Positions 1 through 8,900 of a stretch of 64,000 nt of DNA are shown here, piece after piece; position 1 is the first letter of the stretch, and each line of letters starts with the position of its first letter. The translations under genes were made by a program, and so were the position numbers. Where the stretch lies: contig JAKEET010000013.1 in assembly GCA_022616435.1 (NCBI GenBank), positions 1 through 64,000 on the forward strand, written 5' to 3'. This DNA comes from Gemmataceae bacterium. GTDB taxonomy: Bacteria; Planctomycetota; Planctomycetia; Gemmatales; Gemmataceae. Under the pieces are notes generated by a model, which was not told the origin of the DNA, did not search any database, and saw nothing but the letters and a program-made list of their open reading frames with translations.

Positions 1-96
1 CGCCTCGCGACGGACACCCTTGCCTAGCCTTGCGGTTCGGGCCATCACCGCCCGCGGAGGACTTGCACCTCCTGACGCAAAACATACCTGGCACAC
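1..96 (-). mobile_element. 5' end of a group II intron inserted in rtcA (partial, runs off the left edge)
   Basis: Read on the minus strand, the rtcA frame loses all RtcA similarity at position 96, exactly where the sequence begins GTGTGCCAGG. GUGYG is the 5' consensus of bacterial group II introns. About 30 nt further in is a GGAGGTGCAAGTCCTCC hairpin, followed by GCAAGGCTAGGCAAGGGTG and GTCGCGAGGC, which resemble the domain I region of bacterial introns. The break falls after the first base of a Phe codon expected from the RtcA family (GTYHF). The rest of the ribozyme, any reverse transcriptase/maturase and the 3' exon lie outside the window. Identification is by recall of consensus elements, not by a covariance-model search. 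Confidence 0.75.
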
Positions 97-355
97 AATG
101 ATACGTGCCCGCCTGCACCGGGCCCGGTTCAAACACAAGGTCGGTGCTGCCGCGCGTGGCGCCGCGCGTCGCGGCGTTGCTAATGGTCGCCGCGGCCTGC
201 ACGCTCATCAGGTGCTGCGGCTGCAAGCCCGGTTTGTCGCGTCCGGCGCGGACGTGGCGCAGGTGAAACGGTTTGCCGGTGATCAGCGACAGCGCCAGGC
301 TGGTCCGCAGGATCTGGCCGCCGCCTTCGCCTTGCGCCCCGTCGAGTTCGAGCAT
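97..355 (-). CDS. rtcA: RNA 3'-terminal phosphate cyclase RtcA, 5' exon only
   Basis: RtcA cyclises RNA 3'-phosphates to 2',3'-cyclic phosphates using ATP. The 86 readable codons give the family N-terminus in order: LDGAQGEGGGQILRTSLALS (residues 4-23), then a GRDKPGLQPQHL segment and EPGPVQAGTYH. The family normally continues with F and then a GTAGS loop; here it stops after the first base of that Phe codon, where intron sequence starts. The ATG at 355 has GAGG six bases upstream; an in-frame ATG at 367 directly follows a stop and is less likely. The gene lies 72 bases downstream of selA on the same strand. The active-site His and remaining domains would be in the 3' exon outside the window. 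Confidence 0.82.
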
Positions 356-427
356 ACCGGACCTCATCTAGCCGGCGAGCTTGCGCGCCGTGGTCTGGTC
401 GCTGGCCACGGCGAGCAAGCTCGCCGA

Positions 428-1843
428 CTAAATGACCCCTGAAGTGGAATTCTGGTTCACAACGGAACCGATGGCCCGCACCAGCGGCTCGATCTGCTCC
501 GGGAAGATGGTGCGGACGTCGAGGACCAGCTTTCCTTCGCGCACTCGTCCCATGACCGCCGGATCCCCCAGGCGCAACCGCCGTGCGAAAGCTGTCTCGT
601 CCAGATCGCGCGCCGTCAACTCAACCACCCACGTTGACATCTTCTGATCCGGCAACGAGCCGCCGCCGACGTAGGCGATATCGGCGATGGCGCTCGCGGA
701 GGCGATGCCCGGCACGTCGCGCAGCCGCACCGCCAGCTCCTCGGCGCGCTGCTGCAATTCGCCGAGCGGTGTTCCCAACAGCCGCAGCACCGGGACGTCG
801 CGCAGCGCCGATTCCTCATTCAGGTAGAGCCGCAACGTGGTCTCCAGGGCGGCCAGCGTCATCTTGTCGAGCCGGAAGGCGCGCATCAGCGGGTCTTTCT
901 CGATCCGCTTGATCCAGTCGCGCTTGCCGGCCAGGATGCCCGCTTGCGGCCCGCCCAGGAGCTTGTCGCCGCTGAACAGGACCAAATCGGCGCCGGCGGC
1001 GATGCTGTCGCGCGCCACCGGCTCGCCTTCGAAGCCAAAACGGCTGAAGTCGAGCATGGCGCCCGATCCGATGTCGTCGATCACTTTCAGATTGTGGCGC
1101 CGGCCGAGCGCCACCAGGTCGGCGAGCGGCACGGACTCGGTGAACCCGGAGATGCGGTAGTTGCTGGTGTGGATTTGCATGAGCGCCGCGGTGTTCGGGC
1201 CGATGGCGCGTTCGAAATCGCCGAGCCGGGTGATGTTGGTCGTGCCGACTTCCCGCAAGATCGCCCCTGACACCGCCATGATCTCCGGGATGCGAAAACT
1301 GCCGCCGATCTCGATGAGCTGGCCGCGCGAGATGATGACCTCTTGGCCGTGGCACAGGGCCCGCAACGCGATCACGGTGGCCGCGGCGTTGTTGTTGACC
1401 GCCGTCGCCGATTCCGCGCCCGTCAAGCGGCACACCCATTCGCGAATGGCGTCTTGCCGCGACGTGCGCTCGCCGGTGGCCAGGTCGAGCTCGAGGTTCA
1501 AGTAGCCGCGAGCCGCCTCGTAGGCTGCGCGGGCCGCCTCTTCCGCGACCGGCGCCCGGCCCAGGTTGGTGTGCAAGACGATGCCGGTGGCGTTGATGAC
1601 CCGCCGCAGCTTGGGCCGCAGCTCGTGCCGCAAACGCTCGACGACCCGCGCCGAGATCATGCCGGCATCCGCCTCGCCGTCGATGGCCTCGCCGGCGCTC
1701 AGCCGCTGCCGGACGCCGTCCAGCTCCTGGCGAATGGCGGCGACGATCAGCTCGTGGGCGTGCTCGCGCTCCAGCGCCTGGATCGCGGGCGCTTCCAGCA
1801 CGGCGTTCACCGACGGCAAGTTGCGGAAAGGGTTCGCGGCCAT
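428..1843 (-). CDS. selA: L-seryl-tRNA(Sec) selenium transferase SelA
   Basis: SelA is the PLP enzyme that converts Ser-tRNA(Sec) to Sec-tRNA(Sec) using selenophosphate. The 471-residue product has the usual family length, with VINATGIVLHTNLGRAP near residue 85, the NNNAAA segment, and the PLP lysine (about K294) in SGDKLLGGPQAG. The ATG at 1843 (MAANPFRNLPSV) is preferred to a longer frame start at 1930, because family members begin close to the RxLPSV segment and the extension looks non-coding. No selB, selD or tRNA-Sec is visible here. rtcA follows on the same strand, with an inverted repeat (GGCGAGC/GCTCGCC) between them. Confidence 0.93.
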   Translation of the reverse strand: MAANPFRNLPSVNAVLEAPAIQALEREHAHELIVAAIRQELDGVRQRLSAGEAIDGEADAGMISARVVERLRHELRPKLRRVINATGIVLHTNLGRAPVAEEAARAAYEAARGYLNLELDLATGERTSRQDAIREWVCRLTGAESATAVNNNAAATVIALRALCHGQEVIISRGQLIEIGGSFRIPEIMAVSGAILREVGTTNITRLGDFERAIGPNTAALMQIHTSNYRISGFTESVPLADLVALGRRHNLKVIDDIGSGAMLDFSRFGFEGEPVARDSIAAGADLVLFSGDKLLGGPQAGILAGKRDWIKRIEKDPLMRAFRLDKMTLAALETTLRLYLNEESALRDVPVLRLLGTPLGELQQRAEELAVRLRDVPGIASASAIADIAYVGGGSLPDQKMSTWVVELTARDLDETAFARRLRLGDPAVMGRVREGKLVLDVRTIFPEQIEPLVRAIGSVVNQNSTSGVI

Positions 1844-1898
1844 GGTTGCTCGAAAGGACTGCCCGGTTTTGGCTGATCGCCTCATTATGTCATATTGT

Positions 1899-1927
1899 TT
1901 GCCTTGGCGAAACGCGGCGGGTATTTT
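1899..1927 (+). promoter_or_regulatory. Candidate sigma70-type promoter for the hydrolase at 1975
   Basis: TTGCCT and TATTTT are separated by 17 bases in the 131-bp gap between the divergent selA and hydrolase genes. Each box matches four of six consensus bases. This is a pattern match only. Confidence 0.28.
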
Positions 1928-1974
1928 CAAGGCTCGTCGGCCGCGACGCGGTTGTCGATGTTAGGAATCTTGCC

Positions 1975-3984
1975 ATGAACAACGCGCGGATTCATTGGGC
2001 ATGCTCGTGCTTGCTGATCCTGTGGGCGCTGCCGGCCGGACTCGCGGCCCAGGATTTCGGCCCGCCCCCGGCCAACCCGCCGCCGCCGGCAACGCTCAAG
2101 GAAATCCAGACCAAGACCGAGCGGCTCGGCAGGATCATCTCATCGCTGCGCAAGCAAGGCGTCCGCGATCCGGCGCTGGCGGACGTCGAGATCTTCCATC
2201 AAGCCGCGGTCGCGATCGTCGAGCATCAGGAATTCTTCCAGAAGGACAGCGGCGCCGCCACGCTCGCCGTGCTCGACCGCGGCTTGCTGCGGGCCCGCTT
2301 CCTCAGCACCGGCGAATCGCCGTGGATGCAGGCCGTCGGCCAGGCGGTGCCGCGCGGCTACCGGTCGCGGATCGACAGCTCGGTGCAGCCGTACGCGGTG
2401 ACGCTGCCGGCGAGCTACGGCAAGGACCCGAGCAAGCGCTGGCGGGTCGACGTCGTGCTGCACGGCCGCGACAAATCGTTGACCGAGGTGAAGTTCCTCA
2501 ACACCCACAGCGGCGACAAGGCGGCGGCCGACCTGCGTACCGTGCGCATCGACATCTTCGGCCGCGGCAACAACGCCTATCGCTGGGCCGGCGAAATCGA
2601 TGTCTTCGAAGCGATTGCGTCGTTCCTCAGCAATGAACGCTTCGCCGGCCGGGAGCGGCTGGCCGATCAGACGAGGATCGTGTTGCGCGGCTTTTCGATG
2701 GGCGGCGCGGGGACCTGGCACCTTGGCTTGCACTATCCCGATCGCTGGTGCTGCATCGGCCCCGGCGCCGGCTTCACCACGACGCACGGCTACGTCAAGA
2801 ACCTGCCCAATCCGCTGCCGCCCCATCAGGAAGCGTGTCTGCGCATCTACGACGCCGTCGATTACGCCGCGAACGCGTTCAACGTGCCGGTGGTCGCCTA
2901 CTCGGGCGCCAAGGACCCGCAGATGCAGGCCGCGGTCAACATCGAGGAACGGCTGAAGAAACTCGGCATTGACATGACCCACCTGGTGGCGCCCGATCTC
3001 GAGCACAAGTTTCCCCCGGAATGGCAAGCCAAGGCGGACGCCGTGTGGAGCGAGCACGCCCACCATGGCCGCGACGAGTACCCGCGCGAAGTCCGCTTCA
3101 CCACCTACACCATGAAGTACTCGCGCTGTGCGTGGCTGGACATCATGGGCCTCGAACGCCACTATCAGCGCGCGACCGTGGAAGGCGCCCGCCATGACGA
3201 CGGCTTCGAGCTGACCACGCAGAACGTGCGGGCACTGCACCTGATTCTTCCGGAGGGAACCACGCAAAACCAGGAGGTGGCGATCGACGAACAAAAACTG
3301 TTCGCGAAACCGTGGACCGATGCCAACGGCGGCACGCACCTCTACCTGCAGAAAACCGGCAAGGCCTGGCGGGCCGTGCTGCCGCAACGGCTGCTCACCG
3401 AACGCCAGCAACGGCCGCAAAAGATTGCCGGCCTGCAGGGTCCGATCGACGACGCGTTCACCGACAGCTTCCTGTGTGTCCACGGGACCGGCAAGCCGTG
3501 GCACGCCGCCACGCAGCATTACGCCGACGCCAATCTCAGGCGCTTCCAGGCCGAATGGTCGAAGTACCTGCGCGGGCAGTTGCCGGTCAAGGCCGACATC
3601 GATGTCACCAACGAGGACATCGCCACGAAGCACCTGATCCTGTTCGGCGATCCGGCCTCCAATTCGCTCATCGCCCAGGTGCTGGACGGGCTCCCGTTGC
3701 GCTGGACCAAGGACACGGTTGTCTGCGCCGGCGCGGAGTATGCCGCGGACAGCCATGTTCCGGTGATGATCCAGCCCAACCCGCTCAACGCCGGCCGCTA
3801 CGTGGTGCTGAACTCCGGGCACACGTTTCACGCCGCGGACTTTCAGGGGACGAACGCGCTGCTCTATCCGCGGCTGGGCGATTGGGCGGTGCTGAAACTC
3901 GCGCCCACGAACCGCGATTCCCGCGCCGTCGAGGTCCGGGCCGCCGGCCTCTTCGATGAGTATTGGAAACTCCCTGTCAAGTAG
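1975..3984 (+). CDS. Secreted alpha/beta hydrolase (prolyl-oligopeptidase/esterase type)
   Basis: The 669-residue product starts with a signal peptide (about residues 1-27, ending LPAGLAAQ), so it is exported. A helical N-terminal region precedes an alpha/beta-hydrolase core with the nucleophile elbow GFSMGGAG (S241). Plausible triad partners are D314 in SGAKDP and H344 in EHKF. A beta-rich C-terminal half of about 300 residues follows, as in planctomycete members of this family. Substrate cannot be read from sequence; peptide or ester hydrolysis is the family inference. The ATG at 1975 is chosen because it begins the signal peptide and follows AGGA; a longer frame from 1846 overlaps selA's leader and looks non-coding. 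Confidence 0.85.
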   Translation: MNNARIHWACSCLLILWALPAGLAAQDFGPPPANPPPPATLKEIQTKTERLGRIISSLRKQGVRDPALADVEIFHQAAVAIVEHQEFFQKDSGAATLAVLDRGLLRARFLSTGESPWMQAVGQAVPRGYRSRIDSSVQPYAVTLPASYGKDPSKRWRVDVVLHGRDKSLTEVKFLNTHSGDKAAADLRTVRIDIFGRGNNAYRWAGEIDVFEAIASFLSNERFAGRERLADQTRIVLRGFSMGGAGTWHLGLHYPDRWCCIGPGAGFTTTHGYVKNLPNPLPPHQEACLRIYDAVDYAANAFNVPVVAYSGAKDPQMQAAVNIEERLKKLGIDMTHLVAPDLEHKFPPEWQAKADAVWSEHAHHGRDEYPREVRFTTYTMKYSRCAWLDIMGLERHYQRATVEGARHDDGFELTTQNVRALHLILPEGTTQNQEVAIDEQKLFAKPWTDANGGTHLYLQKTGKAWRAVLPQRLLTERQQRPQKIAGLQGPIDDAFTDSFLCVHGTGKPWHAATQHYADANLRRFQAEWSKYLRGQLPVKADIDVTNEDIATKHLILFGDPASNSLIAQVLDGLPLRWTKDTVVCAGAEYAADSHVPVMIQPNPLNAGRYVVLNSGHTFHAADFQGTNALLYPRLGDWAVLKLAPTNRDSRAVEVRAAGLFDEYWKLPVK

Positions 3985-3989
3985 CGTGT

Positions 3990-4005
3990 GGCTTGCCGTT
4001 TCGCG
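3990..4005 (+). repeat. Solo arm of a dispersed palindromic repeat
   Basis: GGCTTGCCGTTTCGCG here is repeated exactly at 16408-16423, where it forms one arm of a hairpin. It sits just after the hydrolase stop codon. Confidence 0.6.
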
Positions 4006-4081
4006 CTGGCGCCGGGGTTTCCATTGCTTCAGGTTCCATGGACACCCCCGAGCGCATCGCGTATAAGGGAGGAATCGCCCC

Positions 4082-4141
4082 ATGTCGAATGAAGACTTCC
4101 GAAGTCTTCAAGACTTCGAAGTCTGGAGGACGGAACCTTGA
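4082..4141 (+). CDS. Short upstream ORF (19 aa) overlapping the peptidase start
   Basis: ATG at 4082 is preceded by a strong AAGGGAGGAA ribosome site and reads 19 codons (MSNEDFRSLQDFEVWRTEP) before a TGA. That TGA overlaps the peptidase's TTG start as TTGA. Most of the ORF is nested palindrome: GAAGACTTC at 4091-4099 is inverted at 4101-4109, and GACTTCGAAGTC lies at 4112-4123. The peptide resembles the N-terminus of 23S-intervening-sequence four-helix-bundle proteins (FRxLxxxxVW), so it may be a remnant. Alternatively it is a leader that couples translation to the peptidase. Expression is unproven. Confidence 0.4.
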   Translation: MSNEDFRSLQDFEVWRTEP

Positions 4142-5202
4142 TCCGCTACGCTCTGATCGCGGCAGCCCTCATGGCAGGAGGCTTCGTGTTCTACCGCTTC
4201 GGCATCCGCGACGATGTGGCGGCCGCCGTCCGGGGCAGGACCGGCGAACGCAATGCAGCTGAAGAGGCCGAGGTTGTCGCGCAATCGTCCAACAAGCGGC
4301 GCACCGAGTTCGCCGAGGACCGCGTCGGCGCGGCCAAGGCCCAGGATGTTGTCAAACCGCTGGAGATCGACGGCAAGCGGGCCATGGGCTACCTCGAACT
4401 GATCTGCAACATCGGTCCGCGTCAGAGCGGCACCCCGGGCATGAAACGCCAGCAGGAGCTCATCCGTCGCCATTTCGAAGGCTTCGATTTGAAGGTGCAA
4501 GCCCAGGCGTTCCAGGCCAAGCAACACAGCCAGCGGACGCCGGTGGAGATGACCAACCTGATCGTGTCGATCCACCCCGAGCGCAAGCGCCGCATCATCC
4601 TGTGCGCCCACTACGACACGCGGCCCATCGCCGACCAGGAACCCGATCCGCGCAAATGGCGCGAGAAGTTCGTCAGCGCCAACGACGGCGGCTCCGGCGT
4701 CGCCTTGCTCATGGAATTCGCCCATCATCTGCCGAAGCTGGACACGAAGGTCGGCATCGATCTCGTGTTCTTCGACGGCGAGGAGTACATCTTCGAGCGC
4801 GACGGCGATCGCTATTTCTTCGGTTCCGAGCATTTCGCGAAGGCGTGGAAGGCCGACAAGAAGCGCCCGGACTACGTCGCCGCCGTGCTGTTCGACATGA
4901 TCGCCGGCAAGAACCCGCGCTTCCCGGTCGAGGGATATTCATGGGGCCGGGCCCGAGAACTGTGCATCGACCTGTGGAGCATCGCCGCCGAGCTGAAGTG
5001 CCAAGCGTTCCTGGATCGTCTGGGCGACCGCGTCCTCGACGATCATATCGCCCTGCAAAACGTCGGCATCGCGGCCGTCGACATCATCGATTTCGATTAC
5101 CCGCACTGGCACCGCCTGAGCGACACGCCGGCGAATTGCGACGCCGGCGGCATGATCCAGGTCGGCCGCGTGATCGGCGTGTGGCTGCAGCGCCTGAAGT
5201 GA
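4138..5202 (+). CDS. M28-family zinc peptidase / glutaminyl-cyclase-like protein
   Basis: Starts at TTG 4138 with GGAGGA seven bases upstream. The first ~20 residues are a membrane anchor or signal segment, so the enzyme is probably periplasmic. The M28 metal ligands are all recognisable: H158 in AHYDTR, D183 in NDGGSG, E215/E216 in FFDGEE, D253 in LFDMIAG and H325 in DYPHWHRLSDT. The last motif is typical of bacterial proteins related to glutaminyl-peptide cyclotransferase, so either aminopeptidase or cyclase activity is possible. It overlaps the upstream 19-codon ORF, and its stop overlaps the GTG of the next membrane protein, which suggests translational coupling through the three frames. 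Confidence 0.88.
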   Translation: MIRYALIAAALMAGGFVFYRFGIRDDVAAAVRGRTGERNAAEEAEVVAQSSNKRRTEFAEDRVGAAKAQDVVKPLEIDGKRAMGYLELICNIGPRQSGTPGMKRQQELIRRHFEGFDLKVQAQAFQAKQHSQRTPVEMTNLIVSIHPERKRRIILCAHYDTRPIADQEPDPRKWREKFVSANDGGSGVALLMEFAHHLPKLDTKVGIDLVFFDGEEYIFERDGDRYFFGSEHFAKAWKADKKRPDYVAAVLFDMIAGKNPRFPVEGYSWGRARELCIDLWSIAAELKCQAFLDRLGDRVLDDHIALQNVGIAAVDIIDFDYPHWHRLSDTPANCDAGGMIQVGRVIGVWLQRLK

Positions 5203-5699
5203 ACTCACAATCTTCGAGACACATCGTGGAATTCGGCATCGGCATCACCCTGGCAACCATCCTCGTGGTCGTGGCCGTGTATTTCGGCTGGCGGCAGCGG
5301 TCCACGCTGGCCCAGTTGCGGCACGATGTCCACATCGCGCCGGAGGATCGCCTCTATTACGTGAGGCAAATCCGCCGCCGGCTGATCTGCTCGGTGCTGC
5401 TGGTGCTGCTGGCGGGCATGGTCGTCGGCTGGTTCCTTCTGAATCGCGACGTCGCCGCCCTGCGCCCGGCCGCAGGAGAGCCGTTGACCGAAGAGGCCAA
5501 GGCGTCGATCCGTTTCATTGCGACGTACTGGATCGTCGCTCTCGGCCTGGTCCTCGTGATCCTGGTCCTGGCCTGTTTCGATTTCATGGCGACGGCCCGC
5601 TTTGGCATGCGGCGCATGCGGCAGCTCGAAAACGATCGCCGCACCATCCTGGAGATGGAAGCCGCCAAGCTGCGGCGTCGCCGCCAGGAGATGAATTGA
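5199..5699 (+). CDS. Small integral membrane protein (3 TM)
   Basis: The GTG at 5199 overlaps the peptidase stop (GTGA); a second in-frame GTG at 5226 is also possible. The 166-residue product has three hydrophobic segments: about residues 11-31 (GIGITLATILVVVAV), 66-86 (SVLLVLLAGMVVGW) and 110-132 (ALGLVLVILVLACF). It ends in a strongly basic, Arg-rich helix (RFGMRRMRQLE to RRRRQEMN) that is probably cytoplasmic. I recognise no family. Coupling to the M28 peptidase suggests joint expression. Confidence 0.75.
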   Translation: MNSQSSRHIVEFGIGITLATILVVVAVYFGWRQRSTLAQLRHDVHIAPEDRLYYVRQIRRRLICSVLLVLLAGMVVGWFLLNRDVAALRPAAGEPLTEEAKASIRFIATYWIVALGLVLVILVLACFDFMATARFGMRRMRQLENDRRTILEMEAAKLRRRRQEMN

Positions 5700-5723
5700 T
5701 GAACGATTTTTAATCCCACCCGG

Positions 5724-5752
5724 TTGACGCCCATCGCGCGCCCTGCCATGAT
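5724..5752 (+). promoter_or_regulatory. Candidate sigma70 promoter of the TPR/VCBS/PQQ operon
   Basis: TTGACG (5 of 6) and CATGAT (4 of 6, with an extended TGC just upstream) are separated by 17 bases. They lie in the 243-bp gap before the TPR gene at 5943 and would leave a leader of about 180 nt. Confidence 0.45.
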
Positions 5753-5942
5753 AGGTGGATCAGACGCGTGGACGAATCCCCCCTGCATCCATGCGTGGCG
5801 CCATCTGGGGCATCTTCAACCACGCTGCTCCTCCCCAGCGCACGCTCGACACGGAGGTCTCGCCTTGTGCCCTTGCCGTTTGACGGATTAGCTCTCTGAG
5901 GCACACCTTCCCGCTCCCGCCAGCAGAAGTGAGACGGCTCCG

Positions 5943-8900
5943 ATGACATCACCTGCCGCGCTTCGTCGTTTGCTGTTCGCCGCCCTCGCCCCCGTGGTGC
6001 TCGTGTCCGCGTCCGTTCCGGTCCGCGCCCAGATCACGCCGGACCAGGCCGCCGAGATGCACCTCAACAGCGCGCGCAAAGCCTTCAGCCAGAAAAACTA
6101 TCCCTTCGCGGTGACGCGCTTCAAGGAGTTCCTCGGCAAATTTGGCGGCCACAAGCTCGCCAACGACGCCCGCTACGGCCTGGCGCTGACTCTCCTCGAG
6201 ATCCCCGAGAAAAACGAGAAGAACTTCAACGAAGCCCGCGATCTGCTGCAAGGGCTGGCCAACACCAAGGAGTTTCCGGAGCAGCCGTTCGCCCAGTACT
6301 ACCTGGGAATCGCCTGGCGCGGCCTGGGCATGTTGGAATTGGTGATCGCCGACGCGCGGCCGCAAGAAGCGCCGCAGCGCCGGCAGTCTGCCCAGCAGCG
6401 CTTTCAGCAAGCCGTGCCCCCCTTGACCGCCGCGATCGCCACGTTCGCCCAGCGGGCGCCGGTTACGCCGGCCGCGCCGAACGTGGATCAGATGCTGTCG
6501 GCGAATCAGGAATGGTCGGCCCGGGCCCGCTGCGACCTGGCCGAGATCCACTTGCGGCTCGGCAAGCCGAAGGACGCCCAGGCGGTCGCCGCGCCGTTCG
6601 TCAACGACGAAGCCGTGTCGCGCAGCAAGTACCGCGATCTGGGCGCGTACCACTTCGGGTTGGCCAGCTTCCTTCTCAAGGAATACGCCCCGGCCCAGAA
6701 GACGCTCGGCACGTTGACGCCGTTCGCCGATCCCGAATTCGGCACGCACGCCCGCTACCTCCTGGCCCGCACGCATCACCTGGCCGACGAGCGCGCCGAA
6801 GCCGCCCATCATTACGAGGGCGTCCTCGCCGGTTATGCCAAGCACAAGGACGAAGCGGCGAAGCTGCTGCAGCAGCCGCAGCTCTTCAAGAATGACCCGG
6901 TCGTCCGCACCCGCCTGGAAGGGCTGGTGAAGAACTTGCCTCCCGATCACGTCGCGCGGGCCACGTTTTACGTCGGCGTCCTGCAATATGAAGCGGGCCG
7001 GTTCGCCGACGCCAAGCTGCGGTTCGCGGAGTTTCCCAAGCTCTATCCACTGTCGCCGCTTCGCCTCGAAGCCGACCTGCGCGTCGGCTTCACCCAGGTC
7101 CAGCTTCGCGAGTTCGCCGATGCTCAGAAAACGCTGGCCCCGCTCGTCGACCGCGATCCGCGCCTGTCGGATCAGGTGCAGTTCTGGCTCGGCAAGGCGA
7201 TCGCCGGTGCCGCCCCCGACCCGGCGGCCAACGCCCAGGGCCATCAACAATCCCTGAACAACGCCATCAGCACGATGCGCCAGGCGGCCGAGCGCGCCCA
7301 GCGTCTGGTCAATCAGGATCCCGATGTGCCGCGCCGCCGCGGCGAGATCCTGCTCGAAATCGCCGACCTGCAGCAGAACCTGAAACAACACAAGGACTCC
7401 GCCGCGGTCTACAATCAAATCCTCAACGAGAAGCTGCTCTCAGACCGCGACGAGGAAGTGACGCTCCGCCTCGCCCAGGCGCTGCACCTCGCCGGCGATT
7501 ACAACGAGTCCGACAACGTTTGCCGGCGCATCCAGGAGAGATTCGCGAAGGGAACGCTGCTGCCGGCCGCGCTGTTCACGTATGCCGAGAACAGTTACTT
7601 CCGCATCCTCCAGGCGGACAAGGGCCCCCCTTCGCCGGACCGGACGAAGTTGCTCGGCACGCTGTATGAAGAAACGATCAAGCGCACGCAAGGAATCGTT
7701 GAAACGTACCCCGACTTCCCGAAGGTTCAGCTCGCTCGCTACACTCTCGGATTGACCCTTTACCGCAAAGGCGATCTTGAGGAAGCGCGCAAGACGCTCG
7801 CCGCCATCCCGGTGGGCGATCGCGCCGGCGACCTGGCCCTCACGCCGTACCTGATCGCCGATTGCGTCATCCGGCAAACGCCGTCCACCGTCCCGGAGGA
7901 CGCCCTCGCCGCCGGCCAGTTGGAAGAGAAGCTCAGGTCGTCCGCGGAATTGCTGGACAATTTCATCTCCGCGAATCCGAAGGATCCGCAAACGCCCGAC
8001 GCGCTGATCAAGTTCGGCTTGTCGCAGCAGCGGCTCGCGGCCCTCCTGGCCCAGCCGCCGGAAAAGCAGAAGGCTCTCGCCGCCGCCCGCGCCGCCTACG
8101 AGCGGCTGTTCGCGCCGGAGCTCGCCAAGCATCCGCTGGTGCCGCAGGCCGTCTTCGAGCGCGCCAAGGTGTTGACGCAGGCCAACGACATCAACGGCGG
8201 CACGAACGAGCTGCGCCGCTTCACCATCGATCCGCTCCGCCAAAGCGGCGTCGCGCCCACGGCCCTCGTGCAACTGGCGACGCTGCTGCGCGCCCAGAAC
8301 CGGTCGGCGGAGGCGGCCGACGTCCTTGCCAAGGGCCGCGAGTTCCACGAGCCGCGCTTGCAGAAAGACGGGGCGGCCTTGATTCCGCTGCTGCGCTACC
8401 ATCACGGCGTGGCGCTGCGCGACGCCGGCAAGCTCCCCGAGGCGCGGGCCGTGTTCGACATGGTCGTGAAGCAGGCGCCCGGCCGGCCGGAAGCCATCGA
8501 GGCGGCCCTGCGCCTGGGCCAGTGCCTCAAGGAAGAAGGCCAATTGCGCTTGGAAGCGGCCCGCAAGCTGGCCGCCGGTCCGAACAAGGAAGTGATCGCC
8601 CAGGCCCAGAAGGCGTTCGAGGACGGCTATCGCAGCGTGCGGGAAGCGGTCGCGTTCCTGGAAGGCCAGGCCGAGCAGTTGAAGATGAATGAGCCCGTGC
8701 AGGATGTTCGCGCTCGCATGCTCTACGAATCCGCGTGGGGAACGCGCCTCCTTGCCGAGCCGGAAATCCAGTCGGCCCGAGCCGCCATGATCAAGGACAT
8801 CATCGCCAAGCTCGGACCGCAAGCGAGCAGATTTCCGCCGCCGGACGTGCCGCTGGCCAAGGTGCCATTGCAGCCGCTCGAGAAGAAAGCGTTGGGGTTG

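Noticed and set aside
20-442. Plus-strand ORF at the left edge
   Set aside because: It is antisense to the rtcA exon, the intron end and the selA tail; the minus-strand reading gives clear RtcA similarity.
2140-4083. 647-aa minus-strand ORF
   Set aside because: Antisense of the signal-peptide-bearing alpha/beta hydrolase; Arg/His/Gly-rich and without domains.
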